Assembly: GCA_026182355.1 (NCBI GenBank)
Contig: JAPFBL010000315.1
Location: 352,501-416,500 of the forward strand
From: Hermatobates lingyangjiaoensis
Taxonomy: Eukaryota > Arthropoda > Insecta > Hemiptera > Hermatobatidae
Reading direction: 5' to 3'
DNA length: 64,000 nt
In this document: positions 12,621-25,200 of the stretch, piece by piece
How positions within the stretch are numbered: the first letter of the stretch is position 1
Layout: every line of letters starts with the position of its first letter
Notes under the pieces: generated by a model
What the model saw: the letters and a program-made list of their open reading frames with translations, nothing else
What the model was told of the DNA's origin: nothing
Databases searched by the model: none
Made by a program: the position numbers and the translations under genes

Positions 12621-13090
12621 TGTATTTAGGTAGCAGACCTTCGTTAATACATGTACAGTTAAATTTCTTGCCAATTTCTCTATGAATGATTTTTCGGTTT
12701 AGCCTCTCAAGTTTTTTGATCTTACACTTCCATTCGTTAGGTACTAAGTGCAATAAATCTCCAAAATATTTGGTTGTAAATTCCATTTAATTGATAGTAC
12801 CTTAAATTTAAAATTATAAAACCAACGTTTCAGTCATCCTTAACCATCTGCAGGGTATAATAATATATACAAAATTACACCCTGAAGATGGTCAAGGATG
12901 ACTGAAACGTTGGTTTTATATTTTTAAATTGTAAGGTATCTATCAATTAAATGGAATTCACAAGCAAATCTTTTGGAGATTTATTACACTTAGTACCTAA
13001 CGAATGGAAGAGTCAGAACAGAAAACTAGAGAAGCTTTATCGAAAAATCATTCATAGAGAAATTGGCAAGAAATTTAACTGTACATATAT
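12618..13090. mobile_element. Penelope-like palindromic unit with ORF start and hammerhead
   Basis: Both arms encode the same N-terminal piece; the minus arm contains LERLNRKIIHREIGKKFNC, then CINEGLLPKYTN, then (TA)n. The plus arm has an intact hammerhead at 12882-12911. The minus-arm core has a mutated CTGCAGA box. Arms begin at the ribozyme and diverge outward into the ORF. Confidence 0.75.
12882..12911 (+). ncRNA. Hammerhead ribozyme core, helix III ACGT
   Basis: CTGAAGA, one extra T, helix II GGTCA/TGACT with loop AGGA, then GAA, palindrome ACGT and T, followed by GG that can start helix I with the upstream CC. Confidence 0.8.
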
Positions 13091-13093
13091 ATA

Positions 13094-13320
13094 TATTCGT
13101 AAATGTTGGTAGCAGTCCTTCTTTGACACACACATTATTGAAAATGACACCAAATTTAGCTGATGCCTGTTTCTTAACAAGTTTCTCAATTTTTCTAAAT
13201 AAATGAGAGTGTTATTTAGAAAAATTGAGAAACTTGTTAAGAAACAGGTATCAGCTAAATTTGGTGTCATTTTCAATAATATATATATATATATATAATA
13301 TAATATATATATATATATAT
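13094..13320. mobile_element. Penelope-like palindromic ORF fragment
   Basis: Left arm minus and right arm plus encode the same piece (LFRKIEKLVKKQVSAKFGVI in the sister copy at 21176-21380). The right arm ends at TTCAATAAT and passes into (TA)n. The left arm extends further, to the LLP-T-TN region. Its ribozyme part has been deleted at the centre. Confidence 0.65.
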
Positions 13321-13364
13321 ATAACTAATAATCAACTATAACTCTTGATATAAAATATGGATCG

Positions 13365-13700
13365 AATAACTACAATCAAGAGAGTATATATTGTATAAAA
13401 TGATCTGAGGCCTTTAACATCATCAGAGAGCTAAATGAACTAAAACAAAATATAATTACAAGTTATCCTGGTTGATTGAAGTCTTCAGAATTACTGGTAT
13501 CCCTGACTGAATTCAGTGTTCCTAAAAATGAAGGACTATTGTTCAATAATTTTAGTTCAATAATTGTTCAATATTTTCGGAACATTATATTCAGTCAGCA
13601 ATTCTGAAGACTTCAATCAACCAGGTTAACTTGTAATTACTTACAAGTGATTCATTTAGCTCTCTGATGATGTTATAACGAAAAGTCTTAGAGTATTGTA
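13365..13700. mobile_element. Penelope-like palindromic unit, decayed ribozyme
   Basis: Inverted arms share tcttcagaatt and tgattgaagtcttcagaatt. The plus arm holds CTGATGATGTTATAACGAAA at about 13661, with a minimal helix II and imperfect helix III AAGTCTT. The minus arm is more decayed. Confidence 0.5.
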
Positions 13701-13780
13701 TTCAATATACATTTTTTCCATTGTGGTTATTCAGTCCATGTATACATTTAAACCACAATATGAAATGGGAGAACAAGACT

Positions 13781-13815
13781 AAGATCTTTCAACCGTAACA
13801 AGCGGTCTTCGTCAG
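13781..13815 (-). ncRNA. Hammerhead ribozyme core, helix III AGATCT
   Basis: On minus: CTGACGA, extra A, helix II GACCG/CGGTT with loop CTTGTTA, GAA, palindrome AGATCT, T. Helix I can form four pairs (GACT upstream with AGTC downstream). Confidence 0.75.
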
Positions 13816-13838
13816 AGTCAAAAACACAACTTTTGACT

Positions 13839-13873
13839 CTGACGAAGACCGCTTGTTACGGTTGAAAGATCTT
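13839..13873 (+). ncRNA. Hammerhead ribozyme core, helix III AGATCT
   Basis: Same core as its mirror partner, on plus: CTGACGA, helix II GACCG/CGGTT, GAA, AGATCT, T. Helix I GACT/AGTC is intact. Confidence 0.75.
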
Positions 13874-13959
13874 AGTCATGTTTTCCCATTTCATTTTGTG
13901 GTTTGATCATTGATTGTTATTTCACGTGTTTACGTAAAATGTTTTTATACATGTATGTA

Positions 13960-14095
13960 TATGTTGGAGACGGTTGGTCTCCAACCGTTGCTTTACAAGT
14001 GCACTTGGTGTCCCTATCTCTAATTTTCAGTTAAACCGAAAATTAGAGACTGTAAGTGTGTTTTTTCTTTTTACTGTGTACCTATAGTTTACTCT
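13960..14095. mobile_element. Collapsed Penelope-like palindrome, AATT family
   Basis: Contains ggagacggttggtctccaac and ctctaattttcagttaaacc joined to ccgaaaattagagactgtaa. The two arms have fused in their centre, removing the CTGAAGA boxes. Compare 16000-16310 for the full unit. Confidence 0.5.
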
Positions 14096-14107
14096 GAAAC
14101 GTATATA

Positions 14108-15022
14108 CGAGGTGTGTAAATAAAGTAGTGAGACTGATTTTTTTTTTAAATTTTCTATTCAAATATAATTACAATGTGATATTGTCACCTTCAAAATAGT
14201 TCCCTTCGGAAGCCACACAGCGCTGGAGATGGTCCTTCCAATCATTGTAGCATTGCTGGAACTCGGATTCTGGAATGGCCTTCAGCTGGTCGGTTACAGC
14301 AGTTTGTATGTTTTGTAGTGTCCCGAAATGAGTTCCCTTGAGGTGATTTTTCAATCTCGGGAAGAGGAAAAAGTGATAAAGACTCAAGTCTGGTGAATAA
14401 GGAGGCTGAGGAGCAACAGGAATGTTTTTACTGGCCAAAAACTCGTTTTCTTTTCGGAATTTTCGGAACCATTTTCGCACAAATTTGTCTCATCTCCAAT
14501 TCATTGGTCAAAATGTGATGAACGGAGGTGTGATTCAAATTCAACTGTTCCCCGATCATTCTGACTGTCAAGCGTCGATCTGAACGCACAAGGTTCCGTA
14601 CTCTGTTGACATTTTCATCGGTGTTTGCACTTGAAGGCCTTCCGCTTCGTGGTTCATTTTCAATCGACTCTCTTCCTTCTGAAAATTCCTTAAACCACCG
14701 AAAAACCTGTGCCCTTGATAAAACACGTTCTCCATAGGCCTCCTGAAGTTTTTCAAAAGTTTCGGTTGCATTATGTCCAAGTCTGAAGCAAAATTTGATT
14801 GCACACCGCTGCTCAACTTTGAGGTCACTCATTTTTAAAACGCTCAAGAAAAAACCATTTCACGAAAACCAACGCTACGGACAAACAAATGACTGTGGCG
14901 AGTTCAGATTCATACTGGAGGCGCATCACACGTGCACCTGACGCTACTCAAGGCCACGCGTCTCCAGCGTTGCTAGATCGAAAGCGACGTTGCCAGTCTC
15001 ACTACTTTATTTATGCACCTCG
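14108..15022 (-). mobile_element. Mariner element, internally deleted (copy 1)
   Basis: Terminal inverted repeats CGAGGTGTGTAAATAAAGTA and its near complement bound a 915-bp element flanked by TA on both sides (14106-14107 and 15023-15024). It resembles a mariner of about 1.3 kb from which the centre is missing. A 918-bp sister is at 38161-39078. Confidence 0.9.
14169..14847 (-). pseudogene. Mariner transposase, catalytic centre deleted
   Basis: The N-terminal part (from 14847 down) has the helix-turn-helix region: VEQRCAIKFCFRLGHNATET, then SRAQVFRWFKEFSEGRESIE and the linker GRPSS. After HHILTNELEMRQICAKMVPK the reading jumps to KEN-EFLASKNIPVAPQPPY, so the block holding the first two Asp of the DD34D triad is gone. 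The third Asp position, expected in SPDLxPxD, reads SPDLSLYH, so it is also lost. The frame shifts at the deletion point (two overlapping frames, 14428-14847 and 14169-14480). It cannot encode an active enzyme but could be mobilised in trans by its ends. Confidence 0.9.
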
Positions 15023-15188
15023 TATATAAAGCGACACAAAGGCAGACGCTGACATAACTTACTTCTGTATTACGAAATCATTTCGATTTAAAACCTTTAT
15101 CATAGCGGTGATTTGGTTTTAATGTAGGCTGGTATGTTTTTACTGGATATGCGTAGAAAAAGTAGTGAAGTTTCCATTTTTATTCAAG

Positions 15189-15315
15189 GTGAAGATGGAG
15201 GTCATGGAAGATGGTAATCTTGTGGACAGAGTACAAGTACTCATCCAAAGGGACATCGCTTATTATGAGCAAAACCAAACCGTTCTCCAAGAACCCCTCT
15301 GTCCAGCAGTCGTAG
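15189..15315 (+). CDS. KIAA0825: KIAA0825-like exon 1 of those seen
   Basis: Acceptor tttttattcaag at 15188 and donor GTATGC at 15316. It starts in phase 0 and ends in phase 1. It encodes MEDGNLVDRVQVLIQRDIAY and ends QEPLCPAVV. An upstream in-frame ATG at 15165 exists but lies in the apparent intron, so I read this as an internal exon. It is weakly conserved; assignment rests on phase continuity with the next exon. Confidence 0.7.
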
Positions 15316-18300
15316 GTATGCAAACCAACTACAGTCGAAAATTATAATCAAAACAATAAACTTCTTTCAATTATTTTCAGCTCTTGCTTGCTTTTTAGTA
15401 CACTTGAAAACACTTTAAGAATAACTCATATAAATAGTTCTTTCCCTGTCTATAAATTCTATATTTTTTCTATTTTTATAGATTAAAAATAACAGTTCCT
15501 GCTTATCAGGAATTGGTCAGTTTTTCAGATTCAAATGAGACATTGAAATTTTACATGTCAGTTGTATTAATTTTTTTTTCATAGATTGTATTTTGAAACT
15601 TCTATTTATAAGCAGGCCCGTCACTTAGCTAGGGCGAACCGGGCAAAATATATATATCGAAAAAGTGTATATATATATATATTATATATATATATTTTGT
15701 ACACATAAGGAAAGAGAAAACAGATAAAAACACACAAAAATCATGGGAACTACTTCTACTCGATGACAACGAATGTTGAAATATCGTTGTGAGTCTCTTT
15801 TCTGTGTGTTTTTAATCTGTTTTTCCCTTTGCTTTGTGAACTACTACTCCTGTTGGATTACATATATATATATATATATATAAAATCACTATAAGTTCAA
15901 AGATGCGTTTCTTGAGAATTTTTGGTCTAAAGATATATAATATATATATATATATATTATATATATACTTTTTCGATGAAAATACGATCCGAGATGGACA
16001 TAACAGTACATAAAAAACACAGAGAAATTAAAAACATACACTAACAGTCTCTAATTTTCGGTTGAACCGTCTTCATGAGAGATAAGATAGGGAAACCAAG
16101 CGCACTGGTACAGAGCGCGGTCTCCAACCGTCTTTGTACCAGTGCGCTTGGTTTTCCTCTCTTATCTCTCCTGAAGACGGTTCAACCGAAAATTAGAGAC
16201 TGTAAGTTTGTGTTTTTAATTTATCTATGTTTCTTTATGTACATTGAACTGTATTTGTCTATTTCGGATCGTATTTTCATCGAAAAAGTGTATATATATA
16301 TATTATTATATATATATAAATAATTTTTAGGTGAAGCTCCGCACCTTCCTAGAGATGGCCCTGTTAATAAGTACATATACTCATTGTTAACTTTTAATGC
16401 AATATTTCGTTGTTTTTCATTTTCAAAATGCCATACTTCTGTAAGTTCTCACCTTTTTATTTAGAATATTAACATTTCTTACATTTACAACTTGTAACTT
16501 TGCATCTTTTTGACATCTTTATTATTGTTAATTCTTATATAATCTTATACTTAATTTTTTACTGCATGCCTCTGAAAAAGGATTTAAATAAATAATCACT
16601 TATTTATTTAAATAAGATTATTATTAACTCATATAAACAACTTATCAACTTATATAAAATAAAAAAAAAATTATAATATTACTTCTTTGTCTATAAATTG
16701 TACTTTTTTTTTTTAAATTATATTTGTAACTAGAAACTGGTGAGCTCCTCATTTTGATTCTATTCTATCTACGGTTTCTTTATTAAGTTTTTTTATGATA
16801 TCTGTAATGTTTCTACAGGAGGAGCTCTTGACTTCCCACACCATGCTTCTTTTGCTGCAGTTAAAATAGTTACATGGTGGGAGAAGCAATACATTGCTGT
16901 TTTTGGAACACCTTCAGGTCTTATTCCTGGTTAGTATGTTTCCAGTCTTACATACGAGTAAGTATTACGTGATATTAAACATGGCGTGAATTTTAAATTT
17001 TTTCGTAAATGCAATATAACATTACAAACATCAGCTATTAGATCAGGGGTGGGCAACCTTTTTGAGAGTGCGTGCCAAAATCAGCCAAGTCTCTGACACA
17101 AACTTTTTCCACGTGCCAACCATTTTTTTTTTTTTTTTTTTTTTTTAGAACATACTTGGTATCTCTTAAGAACTTTTTAACTTTAAGAACTTGAAAACGA
17201 AAAAATAATAAATTACCGTAGTGCAGTAAAACATAGTATAAAAAAAAACAGAAAAAAAATGATTTAAGCTTTTAAAAAAAGATGGCAACTAGATCAACTT
17301 CTTTTTTTTGAGACCTCTTTAGCTTCGTAGAGCTTAAACTTTTTCACCACCAGGACGTGCATATACTGTCATGGCATGAAAGCTTATTCCCCAAGGAAGT
17401 AGTTTTTTTTGTCTGTGCTAAGGGTAACCTGTGATCTTGCGTGCCAGAGACAAGTCATCGGCGTGCCAAGTTAAGCACGCGTGTCAGAGATTGCTCACCC
17501 CTGTATTAGTTCGAACTGCACTATTTATATATGTATATATATTTATATATGATCAAACCACAATAAGGAAATGGGAAAACAAGACTAAGATCTTTCAACC
17601 GTAACAAGCGGTCTTCGTCAGAGTCAAAAACCCACCTGGGTTTTTAGGTTTTTGATACTCAGAGTCAAAAACTCAGTTGAGTTTTTGACTGTGACGAAGA
17701 CCGCTAATTACGGTTGAAAGATCTTAGTCTTATTTTCCCATTTTCTTATTGTGGTTTGATCATTGATTGTTATTTCACGTGTTTATGAGAAATCTTTTTA
17801 TATATATATTCGAACTGCACTGAATATACTCGTATGTATTGTCGTACATATTTGTATTTTTAATCTTGTTAATATTTTAGACTTCAATTTAAGTAATTTA
17901 TTAGAGTGAAATAATTTTTAAAATTGAAATATTCGATTATTAATTTATCAAAACGTTGGTTAGTTACATCAATTGGATAGTATCTCTTAAAAATCACTCC
18001 GAACATAAATGCCTGTTAAAATTCGTCGAAAATCACTAAAAACTAAATTGATGAAATTAATTTTTTTTATTTTTATTACAATTATAAACAATGTTGGATA
18101 CCTGTTGTGTAATACAGTATGAAAATATATTGCTGAATTGAGATGGGGCAACTATTAATGACCAGTCGAATTCACTAATTAAACAAGTTGTGAAACATAT
18201 ACTAAGAAAATAATAATTTAATCGATTAAATATCTATGAGTTCATCTATGTAATTATCTGGGTTATGGATGTAAATTTTTATTTACTATTATGCTAAAGA

Positions 18301-21300
18301 AGGTACTTAATGAAAGTTGTTGGTTTGGATTTTTTGTGATGTATGAATATTTATATCGCGAGTAAAAGAAAAATTATAAAACCTTATGAACCTTGTACAA
18401 AGTGTAAACAATTTTTCTTTTTTTAAAAAAAAGACTCTGAGTCGCTGTTCCTCATAAAGGATGCAAAGCTGTCGATTTGGAGTTTTAAAACTCGTTTTAA
18501 AGCTAAAATACGAAAATTTAAATTTTAATTTTAAATTTTAAATCCAAAACTGTTTTGGATGTCGAACCCCTTTAAAACCATTGTTATTGAGATAAAACCA
18601 ATTCTACTATTAAAGTACAGCAGAATGTAGTGATTTTATACAGCTTGGTGCTTTTCCCGTAGCTAAAATCGTAACAGTTAACAAATGATTTATATTTTAT
18701 TAGTCTTACAACAAACTTGAAGGCAAAAGTATGTATGAGCGAATATAAAATAACAAGCATAATATAAGTGTTTTATGAAATCATGAAATAAGCTATTTTT
18801 AAATTCTGAACAACGCAGAAAAAACGCTATTTTATCACAACTACAACGCAGTACATTCACCATAACAGTAGCCATATATTACTCATTATATCTAAGTGGA
18901 GTGCACAGAAACTGCATTGCATCCACAGTCATTCCATCAATCTTGCTTTCAAAGGAAGAACGTTTGACACTCTCTACGAGAGTCTAAGAAATTTTAATTT
19001 AAAACAAATTAAAAAATAAAAAAGTAATCTCTTCTCTCAGAATATAAACATACATTTATTACCATGAAACCATTTATTATGTACTTTCATCAGCATCATA
19101 GTAACTAAGACGCTGATATAAGTTAATACTTGATCAAACCACAATAAGAAAATGGGAAAACAAGACTAAGATCTTTCAACCGTAACAAGTGATCTTTGTC
19201 AGAGTCAAAAACCCAACTGTTTGTTGGTGTATCCAGTTGGGTTTTTGACTCTGACGAAGACCGCTTGTTACGGTTGAGAGATCTTAGTCTTGTTTTCCCA
19301 TTTTCTTATTGTGGTTTGATCATTGATTGTTATTTCACGTGTTTCTGTGAAATCTTTTTATCGATTAAAGTTAATACTTATATTGTTGAACTCTATAGAC
19401 ATTTATTTTATTGTAAATAAAACAAAATAATATAGACATATTATTGAACAGGTTTATTATTTAGGTATTACGTAATTGATTAAGTTTTTATTGCTACGTT
19501 TTGTAACAATAATGTTTATTTATAGATCAGTATTTTTAGTTTTAGACAGGTGTAGATCCTCAAAGGTAATGAGTTTATCAGTAAGAAGAGAAATAATGAT
19601 ACAAAAAAATTGTAGTAATGAAATTTTTTCGACTTCTTTTAATTGAACTAACTAAATCATAAGTTGAGTAGAGGTTATACTAACTTTAGTCTTGTTCTGA
19701 TTAATTGCAAGTTTTAAAAGTTAATGACCATTTTATTTAATCTATTACGTTCAACTGAGCAAAGGAGCGCGTTGAGTGTAAGGAGACTGAGAGGTGCGAG
19801 AGACTGATGCTGCAGACGTGTCGAGCGTAAGGCGATTCAGAGACTGTTGCTGCAGATGTTTCAAGTATAAGGTGGATTGAAAGGTGAGAGAGACTGTTGC
19901 TGCAGACGTGTCGATCGTAAGGTGATTGAGAGACATTTGCTGCAGATGTTTCAAGTATAAGGTGATTGAAAGGTGAGAGAGACTGTTGCTGCAGACGTGT
20001 CGAGCGTAAGATGATTGAGAGATTGTTGCTGTAGACGTGTCGAGTGTAAGGTGATTGAAAGGTGAGGGAGACTGTTAAAGCATACGTGGCGAGTGCAAGG
20101 TGATTGAAAGGTGAGAGAGACTGTCGCTTCAGACGTGTCGAGTGTAAGGTGACTTAGTCGTGAGGGAGTCTGTTACTGCATACGTGGCGAGTGTAAGATG
20201 ATGAAAACGTAAGAGAGACTGTTGCTGCAGACGTGTTGAGCGTAAAGTGTTTCAGAGTCTGTTACTCATACGTGTCGAGTGTAAGGTGACTGAGTCGTGA
20301 GGGAGTCTGTTGCTGCATACGTGGCGAATGTAATGTGGTGAAAAGGTAAGAGAGACTGTTGCTGGAGACGTGTCGAGCGTAAGGTAAATGAGAGGTGAGA
20401 GTGACTTTTGCTATAGACGTGTTAAGTGTAAGGGTATTGAGACTGTTGTCGCAGACGTGTCAGGCATGGAAGGCGCCGAGGCGGGGGTGGGCGCCGCAGA
20501 GCTGGTGGCCACGGTGAGCAGCTGCTGCTGGCAGCTCCTGTCGCACCTGCACACTCTCACGCAGGAGGCACTCGACCACGCCGACCTCCAGGTCCTCACG
20601 TCCACCCTGGGGGCTGCTGCCGTCGTCACCAACGCCCTCTCTGTGTATTCTCAAAACAGACACCAGCTGCCCAAGGGGTAACAAATTTTATATATATATA
20701 TATATAAAGTTGAATGTAGATAAAGAAACATATAGAAATTAAAAATAGACACTTTCAGTGAGTCTCTCACCGTCTTATGGTCTCCAACAGTCTTGTACCA
20801 GTCCACTTGGTTTCCCTCTCTTATCTCTCCTAAAGACGGTTCAAACCGAGAATTGAGACTGTAAGTGTGTGTTTTTAAAATCTTTTGTTTCTTCATCTAT
20901 ATTGAACTTTATTTGTCCGTTTCGAATTGTACATTCATCAAAAACTATATATATATATACATTATTGAAAATGACACCAAATTTAGCTGATACCTGTTTC
21001 TTAACAAGTTTCTCAATTTTTCTAAATAACAGGTAGCGACGCAGGCCGGGAGGCCACTCACCCCACAGATTAACGCCTAACTATTCTTAAACTTTATGGA
21101 AAACAACCCCCCCTTCTACCTTCTCTGTGTATATAATAAACCAGGTTTTCACGTTAGATCTTATTCACGTCCTGATGATGAATGTTGATCATTCGAAACA
21201 TGTCGACCATAGGAGATGTACTTTATTGTGTAGACGAAATAACGAGAGTGTTATTTAGAAAAATTGAGAAACTTGTTAAGAAACAGGTATCAGCTAAATT

Positions 21301-22243
21301 TGGTGTCATTTTCAATAATGTGTGTATCAAGGAAGGACTGCTACCAAAATTTACGAATATATATATATATATATATCAATGTATAAATCATAATTAGAAA
21401 TGAGAAAAAGTCCTCATTCGGTCCTCCGGGAATTTGAGTGAGGAATTTAACTGGCCATGCAAACTAATATAATAAGCTTTCAGATTTAAACCATTATATC
21501 TGGGTTACAAGTCGTCAAAAGAATACAAAATGATCAAGAATACAAAATTATAAACAAAACTGAACAATTTTCTGAAAATCAACAAAGTCAATAACATATC
21601 TTTCGACCGTAACTTTTGCCAAATCCCAGAGATAAATTTAACACTGACGAAGACCGCTTGTTACGGTTAAAAGATCTTAGTCTTTTTTTTCATTTCTTAT
21701 AGTGGTTTCAACATTGATTTTTCTTTCACGTGTTTATAGTGAAATCATTATATATATATATTTGTATAAGTTGGCAGCAGATCTTCATCTAAGTATACAT
21801 TATTGAAAAGCAGAGCAGATTCTGCATTCACGACTTTTTTAAGTAGCTGTTCTTTTCTCCTAATGACACTTCTATGTTGCAGAGGCAATGCAAATAGTAG
21901 ATTTCCCAACGAGGCAATGCAAATCCACTATTTGCATTGCCTCTGCAATATACAAGTGTCATTAGGAGAAAAGAACAGCTACTTAAAAAAGTCGTGAATG
22001 TAGAATCTGCTCTGCTTTTCAATAATATATATATATATATATTATATAATATATATATATATATATTATTTGATAAGTTTTTTTGAGGGTTAGGCCCTGA
22101 AATATATATATATATATAAAAAGATTTCACATAAACACGTGAAACAACAATCAATGATCAAACCACAATAAGAAATGGGAAAACAAGACTAAGATCTTTC
22201 AACCGTAACAAGCGGTCTTCGTCAGAGTCAAAAACCCAACTGA

Positions 22244-22277
<34 letters not shown>

Positions 22278-25200
22278 TATATATATATAGTTCAATATAA
22301 ACAAAGAAACATAGAGAAATCAAAAGAACACACTTACAGTCTCTAATTTTCCGTTTGAACCGTCTTCAGGAGAGATAAGAGAGGGAAACCAAGCGCACTG
22401 GTTCAGAGACGGTTGGAGACCAACAGTGTTGCCGCATGCGCGCCCGTGTTCTTTTGATTTCTCTATGTTTCTTTGTTTATATTGAACTATATTTGTCCGT
22501 TTTGGATCGTATTTCCAACGAAAAAAAGTGTATATATATATATATATATATTATGTTATTCTTTGTTGATTAATAGTAGTATTGGAATATAGATATGAAA
22601 CTGTTCATGTATTCGTTGAATTAGTATTTTGAGTGTTTTGATCAGGTTTCAATAAACTGTTTTTCCCAACGATTTAAGTATACTTTTTTTTTTTTTTTTT
22701 TTTTTTCCCAACACAGTAACCCTGCATCAGGACCGTATATTTACAATGTGTTCCCTTATAGATTACACATTAATTATATACAATTATATACATTTATCAC
22801 ATTTACTAATTACACATTTATCACAACTTTAATATATCTTATATCTAATTATATACAATATATATCTTATTAATTATAGGGAATATATCAAATTTATCTT
22901 TGCCTATATCATGAAGTAATATTTATACATACTTAAATTAATAGTAATAAACAAGAATTTTACAAATTGTACACGTCTAAGTCTATATTATTCACTAATT
23001 TATGGAATTGTCCATAGTGTCTTTTCAAAATTTCACTGTGTTTCTCAGGCCATGTACCACCTGAGGTCAGCACCTCTCTGACAAGGTCCACTCTTATTCC
23101 TTCCAAGAGTTTACAGTCAAACAACAAGTGATCCCATGTCTGACAAGCCGACCCACAAAGACAAGCAGAGTTTTGTACAATTTTAAAACGACTCAGATAC
23201 TCATTGCACTTCCCATGCCCGCTGAGCATCTGAGTCATCCTGTGCGACATCTTCACATCAGACCTGAGACGTAGTTTGTACAGTAGGAAAGAACTTTTTT
23301 GTTTGAGCCCCATTCGGAGAATACTTCCATTTGTGGTCCCACTGTTTAAGGCTCTCCTCTGCAGTACTTGCCCTGATATAACTTAATGGGACCGTCCAGT
23401 ACTCTATCTTCAAAGTGTCGTCCATGGCTGCTTCTTTGGCAACTTGGTCTGCCACTTCATTTCCCTCAATTCCCGAGTGAGCTTTAACCCATGATATACC
23501 CACACTCCAACCCTGTGTTCTTAATTTTACTTATTTGAGCCCTCACGTTCTGAGAGTTAACACAACGAATATGACTGTTGCGGAGGCGATCTAGGGAACA
23601 TTTACTATCTGTTCTGACCATAGCTCTTTTCCCAGTACTCCAGATTCTTCCTTTAAGTATACTTCGAAATGTTGTCAAAAGGAGTTTATAACGTTTCAGA
23701 TGAAATATTATAAAATTCTACGACAAAAATACTAGGATGAATTTCTAAAGAATAATTTATTCATAACTGGTTTGGTGTAAGGTGCTCGTTCAGCAAGAAC
23801 CAGAGAGACTATCAGGAGATGTGCGAGGCGCTGGCAGAAAGGCTGCTGGACCTCCACTGTCGGCTGATCTCGCTCTACGTTCTGCAGGACGCAGACTGTC
23901 TCGACTGGCAGGCTCTTCAGCCCTTCTTCGAGTATGAGAGGGGTTCGTTTGTGGTCCAAATGTGGTGGCTGTATATGGAAGGTACAATAATATCATTCCT
24001 TCACGAAAACCTACAACTGTTTAACAACTAATACGATAAAAGAAAGTTAGTTACTAATTAATTAGCAAAATATGTTTTAATTATATTCTTATATTTAGTT
24101 ATTGAAATCAAAATTAACAGGTTTAACCATAAATACAAAACAAAAAAATTCAAAAGTAGTGAAAAATTTGTATTGGAAAAAATTTATAGGTTTAATACGT
24201 ATTTGTAATACGTAAACAAATATAAAAAACATAAAAAATCTTAGTGGTCTACAGTCATATTTGCTATATGAAAACATATTATCAAACTCATTTACAATGA
24301 ATTCGTAAATACAAATTACACATATTTATATATTTCTAACGTATTGTAATCAGTTATTATGTGGTATTTACTCATTGTAGGGTAAAAAGCTAATGAAATG
24401 GTCTCCACATATAAAAATTTAATGGTATAAATAATGCATTTCGAACACGTAGTATTCTTCCTCAGGCATTAACTAAAAAATACAATGACACCAGAGTGTT
24501 ATCTATAGTGTACAGTAAATATATTTTATAAAATTACAAAATAATTATTATTAAAATTTTGTAGTAAAATACAAAATTATGTTGTACTGTATTGTACAGA
24601 TGAAAATACTTAAACAAATACAAAAGTAATAAAAAAATCTATAGTGGTCTACACTCATATTGTTATAAGTAAACGTATTTTAAAACTCATTTACAATGAA
24701 TTAGAAGTTAACTAACTCCATTTTAACTCTATTTTGCCAATTATAACTTAATGTCAATTATTGACATAACACTTTTAAAAACAAGGTGAGCAACGATAAC
24801 TGAGCCGTTTATTTTGAAAGTGACTTGAATGTCTCTTTCTTAATCAAGATATTTAAGGGTTTTTCTTTTAACATATATAAAAATATTGATGCGAACTTTG
24901 GAGAAGATTCATTTGTATTTGTTATTTCAGGATACTTATATACTCGTATCTTTCTCAGTATAAATAATTTATCAAAAAAATGTGTTGTTATAAAAAAATT
25001 ACAAATTTTCATTACGGTAAAGTGACTGCCATTTTCAAAATAAACGACTCAACTAATAAATAAGCTTAGTAACGGGCATTGAAATATATCATTAATCAAA
25101 TCTCTAAATAAATATAGAATTGAACTGGTTGATAAAAGTTTTGCTGAAATGTTTGAGTAAAAGTGGATGTGCGTCGCGGCGAGGCAGGGTAGTGGACCGG

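Larger units (their letters stand above)
13750..13950. mobile_element. Penelope-like palindrome, AGATCT family
   Basis: A near-perfect inverted repeat whose two arms each carry an intact hammerhead core pointing outward (13781-13815 minus and 13839-13873 plus). The outer ends carry the family tail (aaccacaat / attgttatttcacgtgttta). This is the fifth PLE unit in a row since 12190. Confidence 0.75.
15613..16363. mobile_element. hAT-type MITE containing nested Penelope-like units
   Basis: Starts CAGGCCCGTCACTTAGC and ends GAGATGGCCCTG. Flanks are TTTATAAG (15605-15612) and TTAATAAG (16364-16371), an 8-bp duplication with one mismatch. Its inside has been invaded by (TA)n-flanked PLE units at about 15695-15860, 15885-15935 and 15965-16300. 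Confidence 0.65.
24230..24705. repeat. Direct repeat flanking a Penelope-like arm
   Basis: About 72 bp (tagtggtctacagtcatatt ... actcatttacaatgaatt) occurs at 24240-24303 and again at 24640-24703, on either side of the ACGCGT-like arm at 24350-24475. This may be a duplication that accompanied the insertion, or an older tandem duplication. Confidence 0.55.

Noticed and set aside
16075..16323. 82-codon frame and similar frames ending in YIYIYIY across the window
   Set aside because: They lie in palindromic PLE units and run into (TA)n; the same sequence gives frames on both strands. They are element debris, not genes.
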